From Erythrobacter sp. (GTDB lineage Bacteria; Pseudomonadota; Alphaproteobacteria; Sphingomonadales; Sphingomonadaceae): a stretch of 64,000 nt of DNA. The stretch lies in NCBI RefSeq assembly GCF_011765465.1, contig NZ_CP050265.1, forward strand, positions 248,001-312,000, read 5' to 3'. Positions 1 to 16,318 of this stretch are shown piece after piece (position 1 is the stretch's first letter; each line of letters begins with the position of its first letter). A program made the position numbers and the translations under genes. Under the pieces are notes generated by a model. It saw only the letters and a list, made by a program, of their open reading frames with translations, made no database searches and had not been told where the DNA came from.

Positions 1-1361
1 CCGGCCGACAAGCGGCCCGATCGCGGCGAGGCCTGCCAGAAGCAGCAGGATTTCGAGGAGGTAGACCGAGGTGTAACCGGTCGCCCTCGTGGCGATGGCC
101 TCTCCCACATCGCCGGTCATGACGAGCGCCGAGACGCCGTCACGAAGTGCACCGCCGAGCGCGATACCCGCGCCCGCTGCGGTCGCCTGGACCGCGCCCC
201 ATGCACCGAGCGCGAGGCCCGCGGTGGCGCTTTCGGCAAGGCTCATCGCCTCCATCAGCGTGCCGACCGAGAACAGGCCGAGCCCGACCCCGATTCCGAA
301 GGCCCCGATGAACAGCATCAAGGGCGCGCCGAAGGGGGCGGCGAAAACCACGAACAGGAACGCGACCACGCCGGTGACCAGCCCGATCCCGGCAAGCCGC
401 AGCGGGTCCCCGCCGAGTCCGAGCGCGCGGCCCGAAAGCATGAAGCCGATGAGGCTGCCGAACGCCCACGCCCCGGTGAGCGAGGTGGTCGAGCCGACCG
501 AAAGACCGAGGATTTCCCCGCCATAAGGCTCGAGCAGCGCGTCCTGCATGGCGAAACCCGCCGCGCCGATGCCGATGGCGGTCAGCAGGCGGGCATTGCG
601 CCCGTCGCGCACGAAGGAATTCCAAAGATCGCGGAACAGCGGCGTCTCGCGGTCGTGCGCAGTCGCCTTGGGATCGCGCGCTTCCTGCTTCCAGAGCGCG
701 ACGAGGTTGAGGATGATGGTCAGCACCGCGCAGCCCTGGATGACCTGGACCAGCTTGGTCGCGGTAAAATCCATCAGAACCCCGCCGATGACGAATGCGG
801 CGAACATCATGCCGACGAGCAGCATGACGTAAAGCAGCGCGACTGCGCGGGGACGCTTATCCTCCGGTGCAAGGTCGGTCGCGAGCGCGAGGCCCGCAGT
901 TTGAGTGATGTGGAAGCCTGCGCCCGTCATCAGGAAGGCGACGGCTGCGGCCACCATGCCAAGGTTGAACGCCTCGGGCTTGCCGAGCAGCAGCAGGGCG
1001 AAGGGCATGATCGCGAGGCCGCCGAACTGGGCGAGAGTGCCGGCCCATATATAGGGCACGCGCTTCCAGCCGAGGAAGGAGCGGTGGGTGTCCGACTTGT
1101 GCCCGATCAGCGCGCGAAACGGCGCGACCAGCAGCGGCACCGCGATCAGCAGCGCGACCAGCCATGTGGGCACGCCGATCTCGACGATCATCACCCGGTT
1201 GAGCGTGCCGTTCAAGAGCACCATCGCCATGCCGACGCTCACCTGGAACAGCGAGAGCCGCAACAGCCGCCCGAGCGGCAGGTCGTCGCTCGCCGCATCC
1301 GCGAAAGGCAGATAGCGGACGGCGACCTGCGTCCAGGTATCGGCAAGGCGAGGGCGTTGGT

Positions 1362-1365
<4 letters not shown>
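1..1365 (-). CDS. lhaA: LhaA, BCD-family MFS transporter (partial, runs off left edge)
   Basis: The frame reads as a multi-pass MFS protein of the PucC/LhaA (bacteriochlorophyll delivery) family. It begins MNQRPRLADTWTQVAVRYLP and has repeated hydrophobic helices with the family-typical loop HKSDTHRSFLGWKRVPY near residue 85. 455 codons lie in the window with no stop, so only a short C-terminus is missing. The family helps deliver bacteriochlorophyll for light-harvesting 1 assembly in the inner membrane. The ATG overlaps the bchM stop as ATGA, so it is the last visible gene of bchFNBHLM-lhaA; puhA normally follows, outside the window. A related transporter lies between bchG and bchP. Confidence 0.9.
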
Positions 1366-6633
<5,268 letters not shown>

Positions 6634-6644
<11 letters not shown>

Positions 6645-8220
6645 AATGCGCCTTCGCCTCGTAAAGGGTCTCGACGTCGATCGGCCAACGGCCGTGATCC
6701 TGTGCGAACGCCTCGGTGTTGCGCCGCGCCTTGCCGCGCACGAAGAAGGGGATCTTCTTCAGCTCGCGCTCGGCCTCGTCGGTCCAGCGATGATCGGCCT
6801 CGGGCTCCACCTCCGCCTCCGCCACGGCGACAGCGGCATTGTCCTGCGGCGCGGGTTCGTCATGCACCGGGATGCGCTGGGGCGAGGGGCTGTGCGCGGC
6901 GTGGTGGCTGGGCCCGTTCTCGTCGGAGAATTCGAAATCCTCGCGGAACATGGTGAGCAGGTGCTCCTCCAGCCCCATGACGAGCGGGTGGACCCAGGTG
7001 TCGAAGATCACGTTCGCGCCCTCGAAGCCCATCTGGGGCGAATGGCGCGCGGGGAAATCCTGCACATGGACGGGTGCGGAAATGACCGCGCAGGGCACGC
7101 CGAGCCGCTTGGCGATGTGCCGCTCCATTTGCGTGCCGAGCACGAGTTCGGGCGCAGCCTCGGCGATTGCGTCCTCGACTTCCATGTGGTCGTCGGTGAT
7201 GAGCGGCTCGACCCCGTGTTCTTTCGCCGCCGCCCGGATGTCGCGGGCGAATTCGCGGTTGTAGCAGCCGAGGCCGCAGACCTCGAAGCCGAGCTCGTCA
7301 CGCGCGATCCGCGCCGCGCTGACCGCGTGGGTGGCATCGCCGAAGATGAAGACGCGTTTACCGGTAAGGTAGGTCGAATCGACCGAGCGGCTCCACCACG
7401 GCATGCGGGATTGGGTGTCGCCGAGGGCAGGCGTGGGATCTGCACCTGCCAGCTCGGCGACTTCGGCGATGAAGGCGCGTGTAGCGCCTACGCCGATGGG
7501 GACGCTGCGAACGGCGGGCTGGCGGAACGTGCGTTCGAGCCAGCGGGCCGCTTCGTCAGCGATCTCGGGATAGAGGACGATGTTGAAATCCGCCTCGCCG
7601 ATGCGGGTGATGTCGGCGGGCGTGGCATCCAGCGGCGCGACGAGGTTCACCTCGACGCCGAGCTGGGCGAGAATCTTTGTCACCTCGACGAGATCGTCGC
7701 GGTGGCGGAAACCGAGCGCGCAGGGGCCGAGAATGTTGGCCTTCGCCGCGCGACCTTCGAGCGGAGCGCGCTCCACGTCGCGCCGGGCGAGGCCGCGCAC
7801 GATCTGGTAGAAGGTCTCCGCCGCGCCCCAGTTTTCCTTGCGCTGGTAGCTCGGCAGTTCGAGCGCGATCGCGGGGCAGGGCAGGTCCATCGCTTCGGCA
7901 AGGCCGGCGGGGTCGTCCTGGATCAGTTCCGCGGTGCAGGACGCGCCGACGATCATCGCCTGCGGATTGAACCGCGCGGCGGCATCGCGGGCGGCTTCCT
8001 GGAACAGCTCGGCCGTGTCCTTGCCGAGGTCGCGCGCTTCGAACGTGGTGTAGGTGACCGGCGGGCGGTGGTTGCGCCGCTCGATCATGGTGAAGAGGAG
8101 GTCGGCGTAGGTGTCGCCCTGCGGCGCGTGCAGGACATAGTGCAGCCCCTTCATCGCGGTCGCGATCCGCATCGCGCCGACATGGGGAGGGCCTTCGTAT
8201 GTCCAGACCGACAGCTGCAT
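6634..8220 (-). CDS. bchB: Dark-operative protochlorophyllide reductase subunit BchB
   Basis: The 528-residue NifK-like subunit. The unusual aspartate ligand of the NB-cluster is visible as D36 (APQGDTYAD), with C95 (GASCTAEL) among the cysteine ligands. With BchN it forms the site that reduces the C17=C18 double bond of protochlorophyllide in the dark. A Pro/Ala/Glu-rich linker around residues 430-470 precedes the C-terminal helical domain ending in [14 protein letters not shown]; such a linker is variable in this family. The start lies 2 bases after the bchN stop, and the [13 protein letters not shown] beginning is typical. Confidence 0.97.
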
Positions 8221-8222
8221 CC

Positions 8223-10090
<1,868 letters not shown>

Positions 10091-10123
10091 CTTATGCGAT
10101 AGCCTCTGCTTTCAGTGTTGGAG

Positions 10124-10151
10124 ACTATGCTCAATGTTAGGGGGGTGTCAA
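10124..10151 (-). promoter_or_regulatory. Candidate sigma-70 promoter of the bchF operon
   Basis: Read on the minus strand, TTGACA (10151-10146) is followed after 16 bases by CATAGT (10129-10124), upstream of bchF. The -35 box lies inside a PpsR-like palindrome (10146-10163), so occupancy by PpsR would block it. This is sequence inspection only; no start-site data exist here. Confidence 0.5.
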
Positions 10152-10186
10152 CAAGATTGGACGTTCATTTCTGTTGACATTGGACA
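10146..10186. promoter_or_regulatory. Tandem PpsR/CrtJ-like operators between bchF and aerR
   Basis: TGTCAACAAGATTGGACG at 10146-10163 fits TGT-N12-ACA with one mismatch. A second, weaker copy, TTCTGTTGACATTGGACA at 10169-10186, follows after 5 bases and keeps the right half TTGGACA. PpsR/CrtJ is known to bind paired TGT-N12-ACA palindromes. Placement between the divergent bchF and aerR genes fits repression of both. Confidence 0.6.
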
Positions 10187-10364
10187 CGTCCTGTCGGAGC
10201 CTGTTTGCGGAAACGCCGAAAAGGGCGTAGACCTCGGAGTCGCTGGTGCAGGGGGTCTGGGAGAGGAGTGCCCTCACGTATCGGCGGCGACGCGATCCGC
10301 GCCGTTCCCGGCAGGGGACGGGCCCGAGTGGGGCCCGCACCGGGAGTTTGGGAGGGTCAATTAT

Positions 10365-11276
10365 ATGGCACAAATGAAGAGCGCGGGCGTGTTCGGTGCG
10401 AGCTCCGCCGCTTTGCGCAAGGTGATCACCAACCCCCTCTATCGCGACCGGCGCAAGGACAAGTCCGATCCATCGACCGCCGATTCCCGTTCGGGCGATG
10501 CGATCAACACGATCATCGAAGGCGAGATCATCCCGCGCCTGATGATGGCCCATTCCTCCGGCGGCGAGGATGCGGTGGCCGAAGAGCGCCCGCGCGAGAT
10601 CGAGCCCGCCGACGCGGCGCGCTTCGCGGTCCTGCCGCTCGAGCTCGAGGCCGATGCCCTGCTCGCCGAGATCGACCGTTTCGTGGGCAAGGGCGCGAGT
10701 GTCGATGCGATCTATCTCGACCTGCTCGCCCCCTCCGCCCGGACGCTGGGCGAGATGTGGGACCGCGACGAATGCGATTTCATCGACGTGACCATGGGCC
10801 TGTGGCGCCTGCAGGAAGTCATGCGCGAGGTCGCCATGCGCGTCCCGGGCGACTCGCAGCCGACCCTCGGGCGCAAGGTCGCACTGTTCTCCGCCATGCC
10901 GGGCGATGTTCACTCCTTCGGCACGCTGATGATCGAGGAAGTCTTCGCCCGCGCCGGCTGGGAAAGCGAGGCCCTGGTCAAGCCCGAACGGCGCGAACTG
11001 CTCGATCGCCTGTCGCGCAAGAGCTATGACCTTGTCGGCCTGACGGTCGCGCGCGACTGTCCCAGCTCGGCTCTCGCCAATCTCATCAAGGCCATGCGCA
11101 GCGTGTCCGCCAACCCGCACATCGCCGTCCTCGTCGGCGGGCGCGTCATCAACGAAAACCCCTCCATGGTCGCCGAAGTCGGGGCCGACGGAACCGGGAT
11201 CGATGCGCGCGCGGCCCTTGCAACTGCGGAGAAGCTTGTCCATTCGGCGCACGCCGACGCGCAAGAGATCTCCTAG
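10365..11276 (+). CDS. aerR: AerR/PpaA, cobalamin-binding antirepressor of PpsR
   Basis: A 303-residue protein with a B12-binding fold: the DxHxxG motif is D181-V-H183-S-F-G186, followed by the GG segment LVGGRVINENP. In characterised relatives the protein binds cobalamin, senses light and modulates the repressor PpsR/CrtJ. The start ATG at 10365 has a good ribosome site (GGAGGG 8 bases upstream). The frame stays open for 77 codons upstream to an ATG at 10134, but that stretch runs through the operator region and does not look like protein. The gene lies 12 bases before ppsR and is presumably co-transcribed with it. Confidence 0.93.
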   Translation: MAQMKSAGVFGASSAALRKVITNPLYRDRRKDKSDPSTADSRSGDAINTIIEGEIIPRLMMAHSSGGEDAVAEERPREIEPADAARFAVLPLELEADALLAEIDRFVGKGASVDAIYLDLLAPSARTLGEMWDRDECDFIDVTMGLWRLQEVMREVAMRVPGDSQPTLGRKVALFSAMPGDVHSFGTLMIEEVFARAGWESEALVKPERRELLDRLSRKSYDLVGLTVARDCPSSALANLIKAMRSVSANPHIAVLVGGRVINENPSMVAEVGADGTGIDARAALATAEKLVHSAHADAQEIS

Positions 11277-11288
11277 GCTTGAAAGTCC

Positions 11289-12713
11289 ATGCTCACCCGC
11301 AAGCATTCGATCGAGGGTAAAAACCCTTTCGGCCATGCTGCCGAACTGTTCGACACCCTCGATGCCGATGCAGCGATGAAGCTTGCCATGGTGGCGGGCG
11401 ACGTCACCCTCGTTCTCGACGACACGGGCACGATCCTCGACGCCGCCTTCGATCCCAAGGACTTCCCCGGTTTCGAAGGCTGGGTCGGGACGAACTGGAT
11501 CGAGACCGTCACCGACGAGTCGCGGCCCAAGATCATGGAAATGCTTGCCGCAGCCCGGCGCGGCGAGGTCCAGCACTGGCGCCAGGTCAACCACCCCACG
11601 CGCGAAGGCGAGGTGCCGATTCGCTACGCGGTGCTGAGCGTCAACAAGGGCGAGCACCGCATCGCCTTCGGCCGCGACCTGCGCGAGGCGGGCAAGCTGC
11701 AGGCACGGCTGCTGCAGGTCCAGCAATCGCTCGAGCGCGACTACCTCAAGATGCGCCAGCTCGAGGCGCGCTATCGGATGCTGTTCGAGAGGTCGCATGA
11801 AGCGGTCCTGATCGTCGAGGCGTCGAGCCTGCGGATCAAGGAAGCGAACCCGGCAGCCCACGCCCTGCTCGGCGCGCGCGCGGGAAGCCTTCCGGGCAAG
11901 AAACTGCCCGGCGTGGTCGACAAGTCGGCGCGCGACACGTTGCAATCTCTGGTCGGGGCGGCGCTCGCGTCCGATTCGGTCAGCCCGGTGCCGATCAAGC
12001 TCACTCGCGGCGGGCGCGAGGTCCAGGTCTCGGTCGCGGGCTTCACCCAGGATCGCGGCCAGTTCCTGCTGGTGCGGCTGGTTCAGGCGGGCGAACAGGC
12101 TGCGGGCGAAGCCTCGCCGGTGCTCGATCTCGTCGATCAGATGCCCGATGCCTTCGTGGTGGCCGACGTCAATCTCGAAGTGGTCAGCGCGAACAACGCC
12201 TTCGTCGAAATGGTCCAGGCTGCGAGCCTCGACCAGCTGCGCGGACGGCATCTGTCCGAATGGGTGGGACGGCCCGGCATCGATCTCGACCTGATCGAAG
12301 GCCAGATCGACCAGCACGGCGCGGCCCGCAATGTCGGCACCGTCCTGCGTACCGGCGGCGAGGCGGAGGGCGAGCCGGTCGAGCTTTCCGCGGTCCGCTC
12401 GGCGGGCGATAACCCGCTTTACGGCTTCGTCATCCGGCCGATCGGGCGGCGTCTGCGCGACCTGCCGCCCGGCTCGCAGGACCTTCCGCGCTCGGTCGAG
12501 CAGCTGACCGATCTGGTGGGCCGGATGAGCCTCAAGGACATCGTGCGCGAGAGCACCGACCTTATCGAGCGGCTCTGCATCGAGGCGGCGCTGTCCTACA
12601 CCTCCGACAACCGCGCATCGGCGGCCGAGATTCTCGGCCTGTCGCGCCAGAGCCTCTATTCCAAGCTGCACCGCTATGGCCTCGGCAACCTGCCGAGCGA
12701 CCCCGAGTCGTAA
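11289..12713 (+). CDS. ppsR: PpsR/CrtJ, photosynthesis gene repressor
   Basis: A 474-residue transcriptional repressor with PAS-like domains spanning roughly residues 40-140, 165-270 and 285-390. A C-terminal Fis-type helix-turn-helix follows (RASAAEILGLSRQSLYSKLHRYGL, residues about 442-465). The family represses bch, crt and puf genes under oxygen by binding TGT-N12-ACA sites, four sets of which are present in this window. The translation contains a single cysteine, C430, at the start of the helix-turn-helix region, equivalent to the redox cysteine of the DNA-binding domain. The PAS-region cysteine of Rhodobacter PpsR has no counterpart. Confidence 0.95.
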   Translation: MLTRKHSIEGKNPFGHAAELFDTLDADAAMKLAMVAGDVTLVLDDTGTILDAAFDPKDFPGFEGWVGTNWIETVTDESRPKIMEMLAAARRGEVQHWRQVNHPTREGEVPIRYAVLSVNKGEHRIAFGRDLREAGKLQARLLQVQQSLERDYLKMRQLEARYRMLFERSHEAVLIVEASSLRIKEANPAAHALLGARAGSLPGKKLPGVVDKSARDTLQSLVGAALASDSVSPVPIKLTRGGREVQVSVAGFTQDRGQFLLVRLVQAGEQAAGEASPVLDLVDQMPDAFVVADVNLEVVSANNAFVEMVQAASLDQLRGRHLSEWVGRPGIDLDLIEGQIDQHGAARNVGTVLRTGGEAEGEPVELSAVRSAGDNPLYGFVIRPIGRRLRDLPPGSQDLPRSVEQLTDLVGRMSLKDIVRESTDLIERLCIEAALSYTSDNRASAAEILGLSRQSLYSKLHRYGLGNLPSDPES

Positions 12714-12795
12714 ACGGATTTGACACTTTTCCGCTGACCCTCCTGACAGGTTTTGCAGGGGATCTACGCGAATTCGGGGTATCGGAAAAAGTGAG

Positions 12796-12836
12796 TGTCA
12801 AAATAATTTGACGCACTTCACTGTCAGGCATAGCCT
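12796..12836 (+). promoter_or_regulatory. PpsR-like operator and candidate promoter upstream of bchG
   Basis: TGTCAAAATAATTTGACG at 12796-12813 fits TGT-N12-ACA with one mismatch. Its right end contains TTGACG (12808-12813), which 17 bases later is followed by TAGCCT (12831-12836), a passable -10. The arrangement would make bchG repressible by PpsR independently of the aerR-ppsR transcript. The predicted start of transcription is very close to the bchG ATG, so the promoter assignment is less sure than the operator. Confidence 0.5.
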
Positions 12837-12842
12837 GTCCTC

Positions 12843-13745
12843 ATGGAAACGACCGTAGCCTCGACTCGCCACGCGCCGATTCCCGCGCCGCGCGACGTCC
12901 TGCAATTGCTCAAGCCGATCACGTGGTTCCCCCCGATGTGGGCCTTCATGTGCGGTGCCGTCTCTTCCGGGGCGGGGCTGGAGGGCCGCTGGTGGTTCGT
13001 CGCCGGCGGCGTTCTGCTGGCCGGGCCGCTGGTGTGCGGGACGAGCCAGGCGGTCAACGACTGGTTCGACCGCCATGTCGACGCGATCAACGAGCCCGAC
13101 CGGCCGATCCCTTCGGGTCGGATCGCGGGGCGCTGGGGCCTTTATATCGCGATAATCGGCTCGCTGATCTCGGCGGCGGTCGCGCTGGCGCTCGGCGAGC
13201 TGGTTTTCCTCGCCGCGCTGGTCGGCCTCGCGCTCGCCTGGGGCTATTCGATGCCGCCCTTCCGCTTCAAGACGAGCGGGTGGACCGGGCCGCTGGTGGT
13301 CGGGCTTACCTATGAAGGGCTCAGCTGGTTCACCGGGGCCACCGTCATGCTCGGCGCCATGCCGTCCAGCGAGGTGCTGATCGTGCTGGTGCTCTACAGC
13401 CTCGGCGCGCACGGCATCATGACCTTGAACGATTTCAAGGCCGTCGAAGGCGACCGCGCCACCGGCCTCAAGTCGCTTCCCGTCGTCATGGGCGTCGAGG
13501 GCGCGGCGATCGTCGCTTGCGCGGTGATGGCGGCGGCGCAGGTCGTGGTCATCGCACTCCTGATGGGCTGGGGCTATAGCATCTCGGCGAGCATTGTCGG
13601 CCTTGTCCTTGTCGCGCAGTTTCTCGCCATGCCCAAACTGGTCGGCGATCCGGCGAAATATGCGCCCTGGTACAACGGCGTGGGCGTCACGCTCTATGTT
13701 CTCGGGATGCTTGCCGCGGCGCTGGGTCTCGGGGGGTATATCTGA
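12843..13745 (+). CDS. bchG: Bacteriochlorophyll synthase (geranylgeranyl transferase) BchG
   Basis: A 300-residue UbiA-family prenyltransferase with about nine membrane helices. The first Asp-rich motif NDxxDxxxD is N72-D73-W-F-D76-R-H-V-D80, and the second region reads LNDFKAVEGDRATGL. It esterifies bacteriochlorophyllide a with a C20 alcohol. The TGA stop overlaps the next ATG by one base. It heads a bchG-transporter-bchP-tspO gene string in the order usual for Erythrobacteraceae. Confidence 0.95.
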   Translation: METTVASTRHAPIPAPRDVLQLLKPITWFPPMWAFMCGAVSSGAGLEGRWWFVAGGVLLAGPLVCGTSQAVNDWFDRHVDAINEPDRPIPSGRIAGRWGLYIAIIGSLISAAVALALGELVFLAALVGLALAWGYSMPPFRFKTSGWTGPLVVGLTYEGLSWFTGATVMLGAMPSSEVLIVLVLYSLGAHGIMTLNDFKAVEGDRATGLKSLPVVMGVEGAAIVACAVMAAAQVVVIALLMGWGYSISASIVGLVLVAQFLAMPKLVGDPAKYAPWYNGVGVTLYVLGMLAAALGLGGYI

Positions 13746-15115
13746 TGCAAGCGGCCTCCACCTCGACCGAAACCCTAGCCGGTGCGGCCGAGGAGCGGGG
13801 CTTCGGCTGGCTGGGCATTGTCCGCATCGGGCTGGTGCAGGCATCGATCGGTGCGCTGGTGATGCTGGTCACGACCGTGCTCAACCGCGTCATGGTGGTG
13901 GAAATCGGGCTGGTTGCCGCAATTCCCGCCGGGCTTGTCGCATGGCATTACGCGGTCCAGCTCGCCCGGCCCCTGTGGGGGCACGGGTCCGACCGGGGCA
14001 GCAGCCGGACCGCGTGGATCATCGGCGGGGTGGCGGTGCTCGGCGCGGGCGCGCTAATGGCGACGCAGGCGACCATCCTTTTGTCCTCCTCCTTTGCGCT
14101 CGGCTTCGCGCTTGCGGTGCTGGCCTACACGCTGATCGGTGCGGGCGTGGGCGCGGCGGGCACGTCTGCGCTTGCCATGCTCGCCTCGGGCGTTTCTCCC
14201 CGGCGGCGCGCGGCTGCGGCTGCAGTTACCTGGATCATGATGGTCGCCGGCATCGTCGCCGCCGCCTTTTCGGTCGGCGCGCTGCTGGAACCGTTCTCGT
14301 TCGATCGCCTGCTGTGGGTCTCGGGCGGCGTGGGCCTTGCGATGCTGGGGCTGAGTATCTTGGCGACCTTCCGGCTCGAGCGGCAGGCTGGACGCTATGG
14401 CCATGCGGCTGACGGCGGGGAAGCGCCCGATTTCAAATCCGCCCTGTCCGAAATCTGGCGCGAACAGGCTGCGCGCCGTTTCACGGTGTTCATCTTCGTC
14501 TCGATGATCGCCTTTTCGATGCAGGATCTCATCCTCGAACCCTTCGCCGGGCTTGTTTTCGGCATGGCCCCTGGCGAATCGACGCAGCTTGGCGGGCAGC
14601 ACCAGGGCGGCATCCTCCTTGGGATGATTATCGCCGGGGTGGGCGGCAGCGCCTTCGCCGGGCGACTGCCGGGCGAGTTGCGGCTCTGGGTCGTTGCCGG
14701 ATGCATCGGCTCGGCGCTCGCGCTCGCCGCGCTCGGCGTCGCGGCAATGCACGGGCCGGGCTGGCCGCTCGGGGTCAATGTCTTCGTCCTCGGCTTTTCC
14801 AATGGCGTCTTCGCGGTCTCCGCGATCGGCGCGATGATGGGGCTGGCCGGGGCAGGGCGCACCACCCGCGAAGGGGTCCGAATGGGCGTATGGGGCGCGA
14901 GCCAGGCGATCGCCTTCGGCCTCGGCGGCCTTCTGGGAGCGCTGGGCGTCGATGTCGCCCGGCAGGTCATGGCGCATGATGGCAGCGCCTTCCGCTTGAT
15001 CTTTGCCATCGAGGCGATCCTGTTCGTGATCGCGGCGGGGCTCGCCCTGCGCACGACAGGCACCAGCGCGGCTCCGCGACCGGAACCCGCGCGCGAAACG
15101 GAGGTGTTCGCATGA
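13745..15115 (+). CDS. Second BCD-family MFS transporter (PucC/LhaA-like), between bchG and bchP
   Basis: A 456-residue, 12-helix MFS protein related to LhaA/PucC, often called Bch2 or ORF428 in purple bacteria. The first helix region with VVEIGLVAAIPAGLVAWHYA and the loop HGSDRGSSRTAWI match the BCD subfamily. The role is presumably in handling bacteriochlorophyll or antenna assembly; it has not been assigned a firm function. It overlaps bchG by one base and bchP by 4 bases (ATGA), so coupling to the last steps of pigment synthesis is likely. Confidence 0.88.
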   Translation: MQAASTSTETLAGAAEERGFGWLGIVRIGLVQASIGALVMLVTTVLNRVMVVEIGLVAAIPAGLVAWHYAVQLARPLWGHGSDRGSSRTAWIIGGVAVLGAGALMATQATILLSSSFALGFALAVLAYTLIGAGVGAAGTSALAMLASGVSPRRRAAAAAVTWIMMVAGIVAAAFSVGALLEPFSFDRLLWVSGGVGLAMLGLSILATFRLERQAGRYGHAADGGEAPDFKSALSEIWREQAARRFTVFIFVSMIAFSMQDLILEPFAGLVFGMAPGESTQLGGQHQGGILLGMIIAGVGGSAFAGRLPGELRLWVVAGCIGSALALAALGVAAMHGPGWPLGVNVFVLGFSNGVFAVSAIGAMMGLAGAGRTTREGVRMGVWGASQAIAFGLGGLLGALGVDVARQVMAHDGSAFRLIFAIEAILFVIAAGLALRTTGTSAAPRPEPARETEVFA

Positions 15116-16308
15116 GAGAGACAATCTACGATGCCGTCGTCGTCGGCGGAGGCCCCTCGGGTGCCACGGCCGCGACCGATCTCGCCCTTGCCGGGCATTC
15201 GGTGCTGCTGCTCGAGCGGGGTGGGCGGATCAAGCCCTGTGGTGGCGCGGTGCCGCCGCGTCTGATGGAGGATTTCGACATTCCGCAAAGCCTGCTGGTC
15301 GCGCGTGCGCGCTCGGCCCGCATGATCGCGCCTTCAGGTCGGGCGGTCGATATGCCGGTGGGCGAGATCGGCTATGTCGGCATGGTCGATCGCGAGGAAT
15401 TCGACGAATGGCTGCGCGAACGCGCGCGCCATTCGGGGGCTGAACGGATCGAGGGCACTTTCGAAAAGATAGAGCGCGACGATGAGGCGCACCCCATCGT
15501 CACCTTCCGCCGCAAGCGCGGCGGGCCGATCGAGCGGGTCCGCGCGCGCTGCGTGATCGGCGCAGACGGTGCACGCTCGGCGGTGGCCAAGCAGTGCCTG
15601 CCCGGAGCCGAGCGGGTCCCCTGCGTCTTCGCCTATCACGAGATCATCAAGTCGCCCGAAGAGGATTCGGACGCCTACGACCACTCGCGCTGCGACGTGT
15701 TCTACCAGGGCAAGCTATCGCCCGATTTCTATGCCTGGGTCTTCCCGCATGGCGAAACCGCGAGCGTCGGGGTGGGCAGCGCGAACAAGGGCTTCTCCCT
15801 GCGCGGCGCGATCTCGACCATGCGCGCCGACCTTGGCCTGACGCGCTGCGAGACGGTCCGCCGCGAAGGCGCGCCCATTCCATTGAAGCCGCTGAAGCGC
15901 TGGGACAACAACGCCGACGTGATCGTCGCGGGCGATGCCGCGGGCGTCGTTGCACCGGCATCGGGCGAGGGCATCTACTACGCCATGACCGGCGGGCGCT
16001 ATGTCGCCGAAGCGGCCTCGCAGTTCCTCAAGACCGGCGAGGCGAAGGCTCTCAGGAAAGCGCGCAGTCGCTTCATGAAGGAGCACGGCAAGGTCTTCTG
16101 GGTGCTCGGTATCATGCAGTATTTCTGGTATTCGAGCGACAAGCGGCGCGAGCGGTTCGTCACCATGTGCGACGACAAGGACGTGCAGCAGCTCACCTGG
16201 CAGGCTTACATGAACAAGAAGCTGGTGCGCGCCAAGCCGCTCGCCCACGTCAAGATTTTCCTCAAGGACACCGCTCATCTGCTGGGCTTGCGGGAGGCGA
16301 CACGTTAA
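15112..16308 (+). CDS. bchP: Geranylgeranyl reductase BchP
   Basis: A 398-residue flavoprotein with the N-terminal dinucleotide motif GGGPSG at residues 12-17 and a second FAD motif VAGDAAGVVAPASGEGI near residue 270. It reduces the geranylgeranyl chain of bacteriochlorophyll to phytyl. Start by ATGA overlap with the preceding transporter gene. Length and motifs are normal. Confidence 0.95.
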   Translation: MRETIYDAVVVGGGPSGATAATDLALAGHSVLLLERGGRIKPCGGAVPPRLMEDFDIPQSLLVARARSARMIAPSGRAVDMPVGEIGYVGMVDREEFDEWLRERARHSGAERIEGTFEKIERDDEAHPIVTFRRKRGGPIERVRARCVIGADGARSAVAKQCLPGAERVPCVFAYHEIIKSPEEDSDAYDHSRCDVFYQGKLSPDFYAWVFPHGETASVGVGSANKGFSLRGAISTMRADLGLTRCETVRREGAPIPLKPLKRWDNNADVIVAGDAAGVVAPASGEGIYYAMTGGRYVAEAASQFLKTGEAKALRKARSRFMKEHGKVFWVLGIMQYFWYSSDKRRERFVTMCDDKDVQQLTWQAYMNKKLVRAKPLAHVKIFLKDTAHLLGLREATR

Positions 16309-16318
16309 AACGCTCTCC

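Noticed and set aside
6820..6930. Pro/Ala/Glu-rich insert in BchB as an unusual domain
   Set aside because: A variable linker before the C-terminal domain is known for BchB proteins and needs no special explanation.
10137..12671. Minus-strand frame of 844 codons opposite aerR and ppsR
   Set aside because: Shadow frame; aerR and ppsR motifs are unambiguous on the plus strand.
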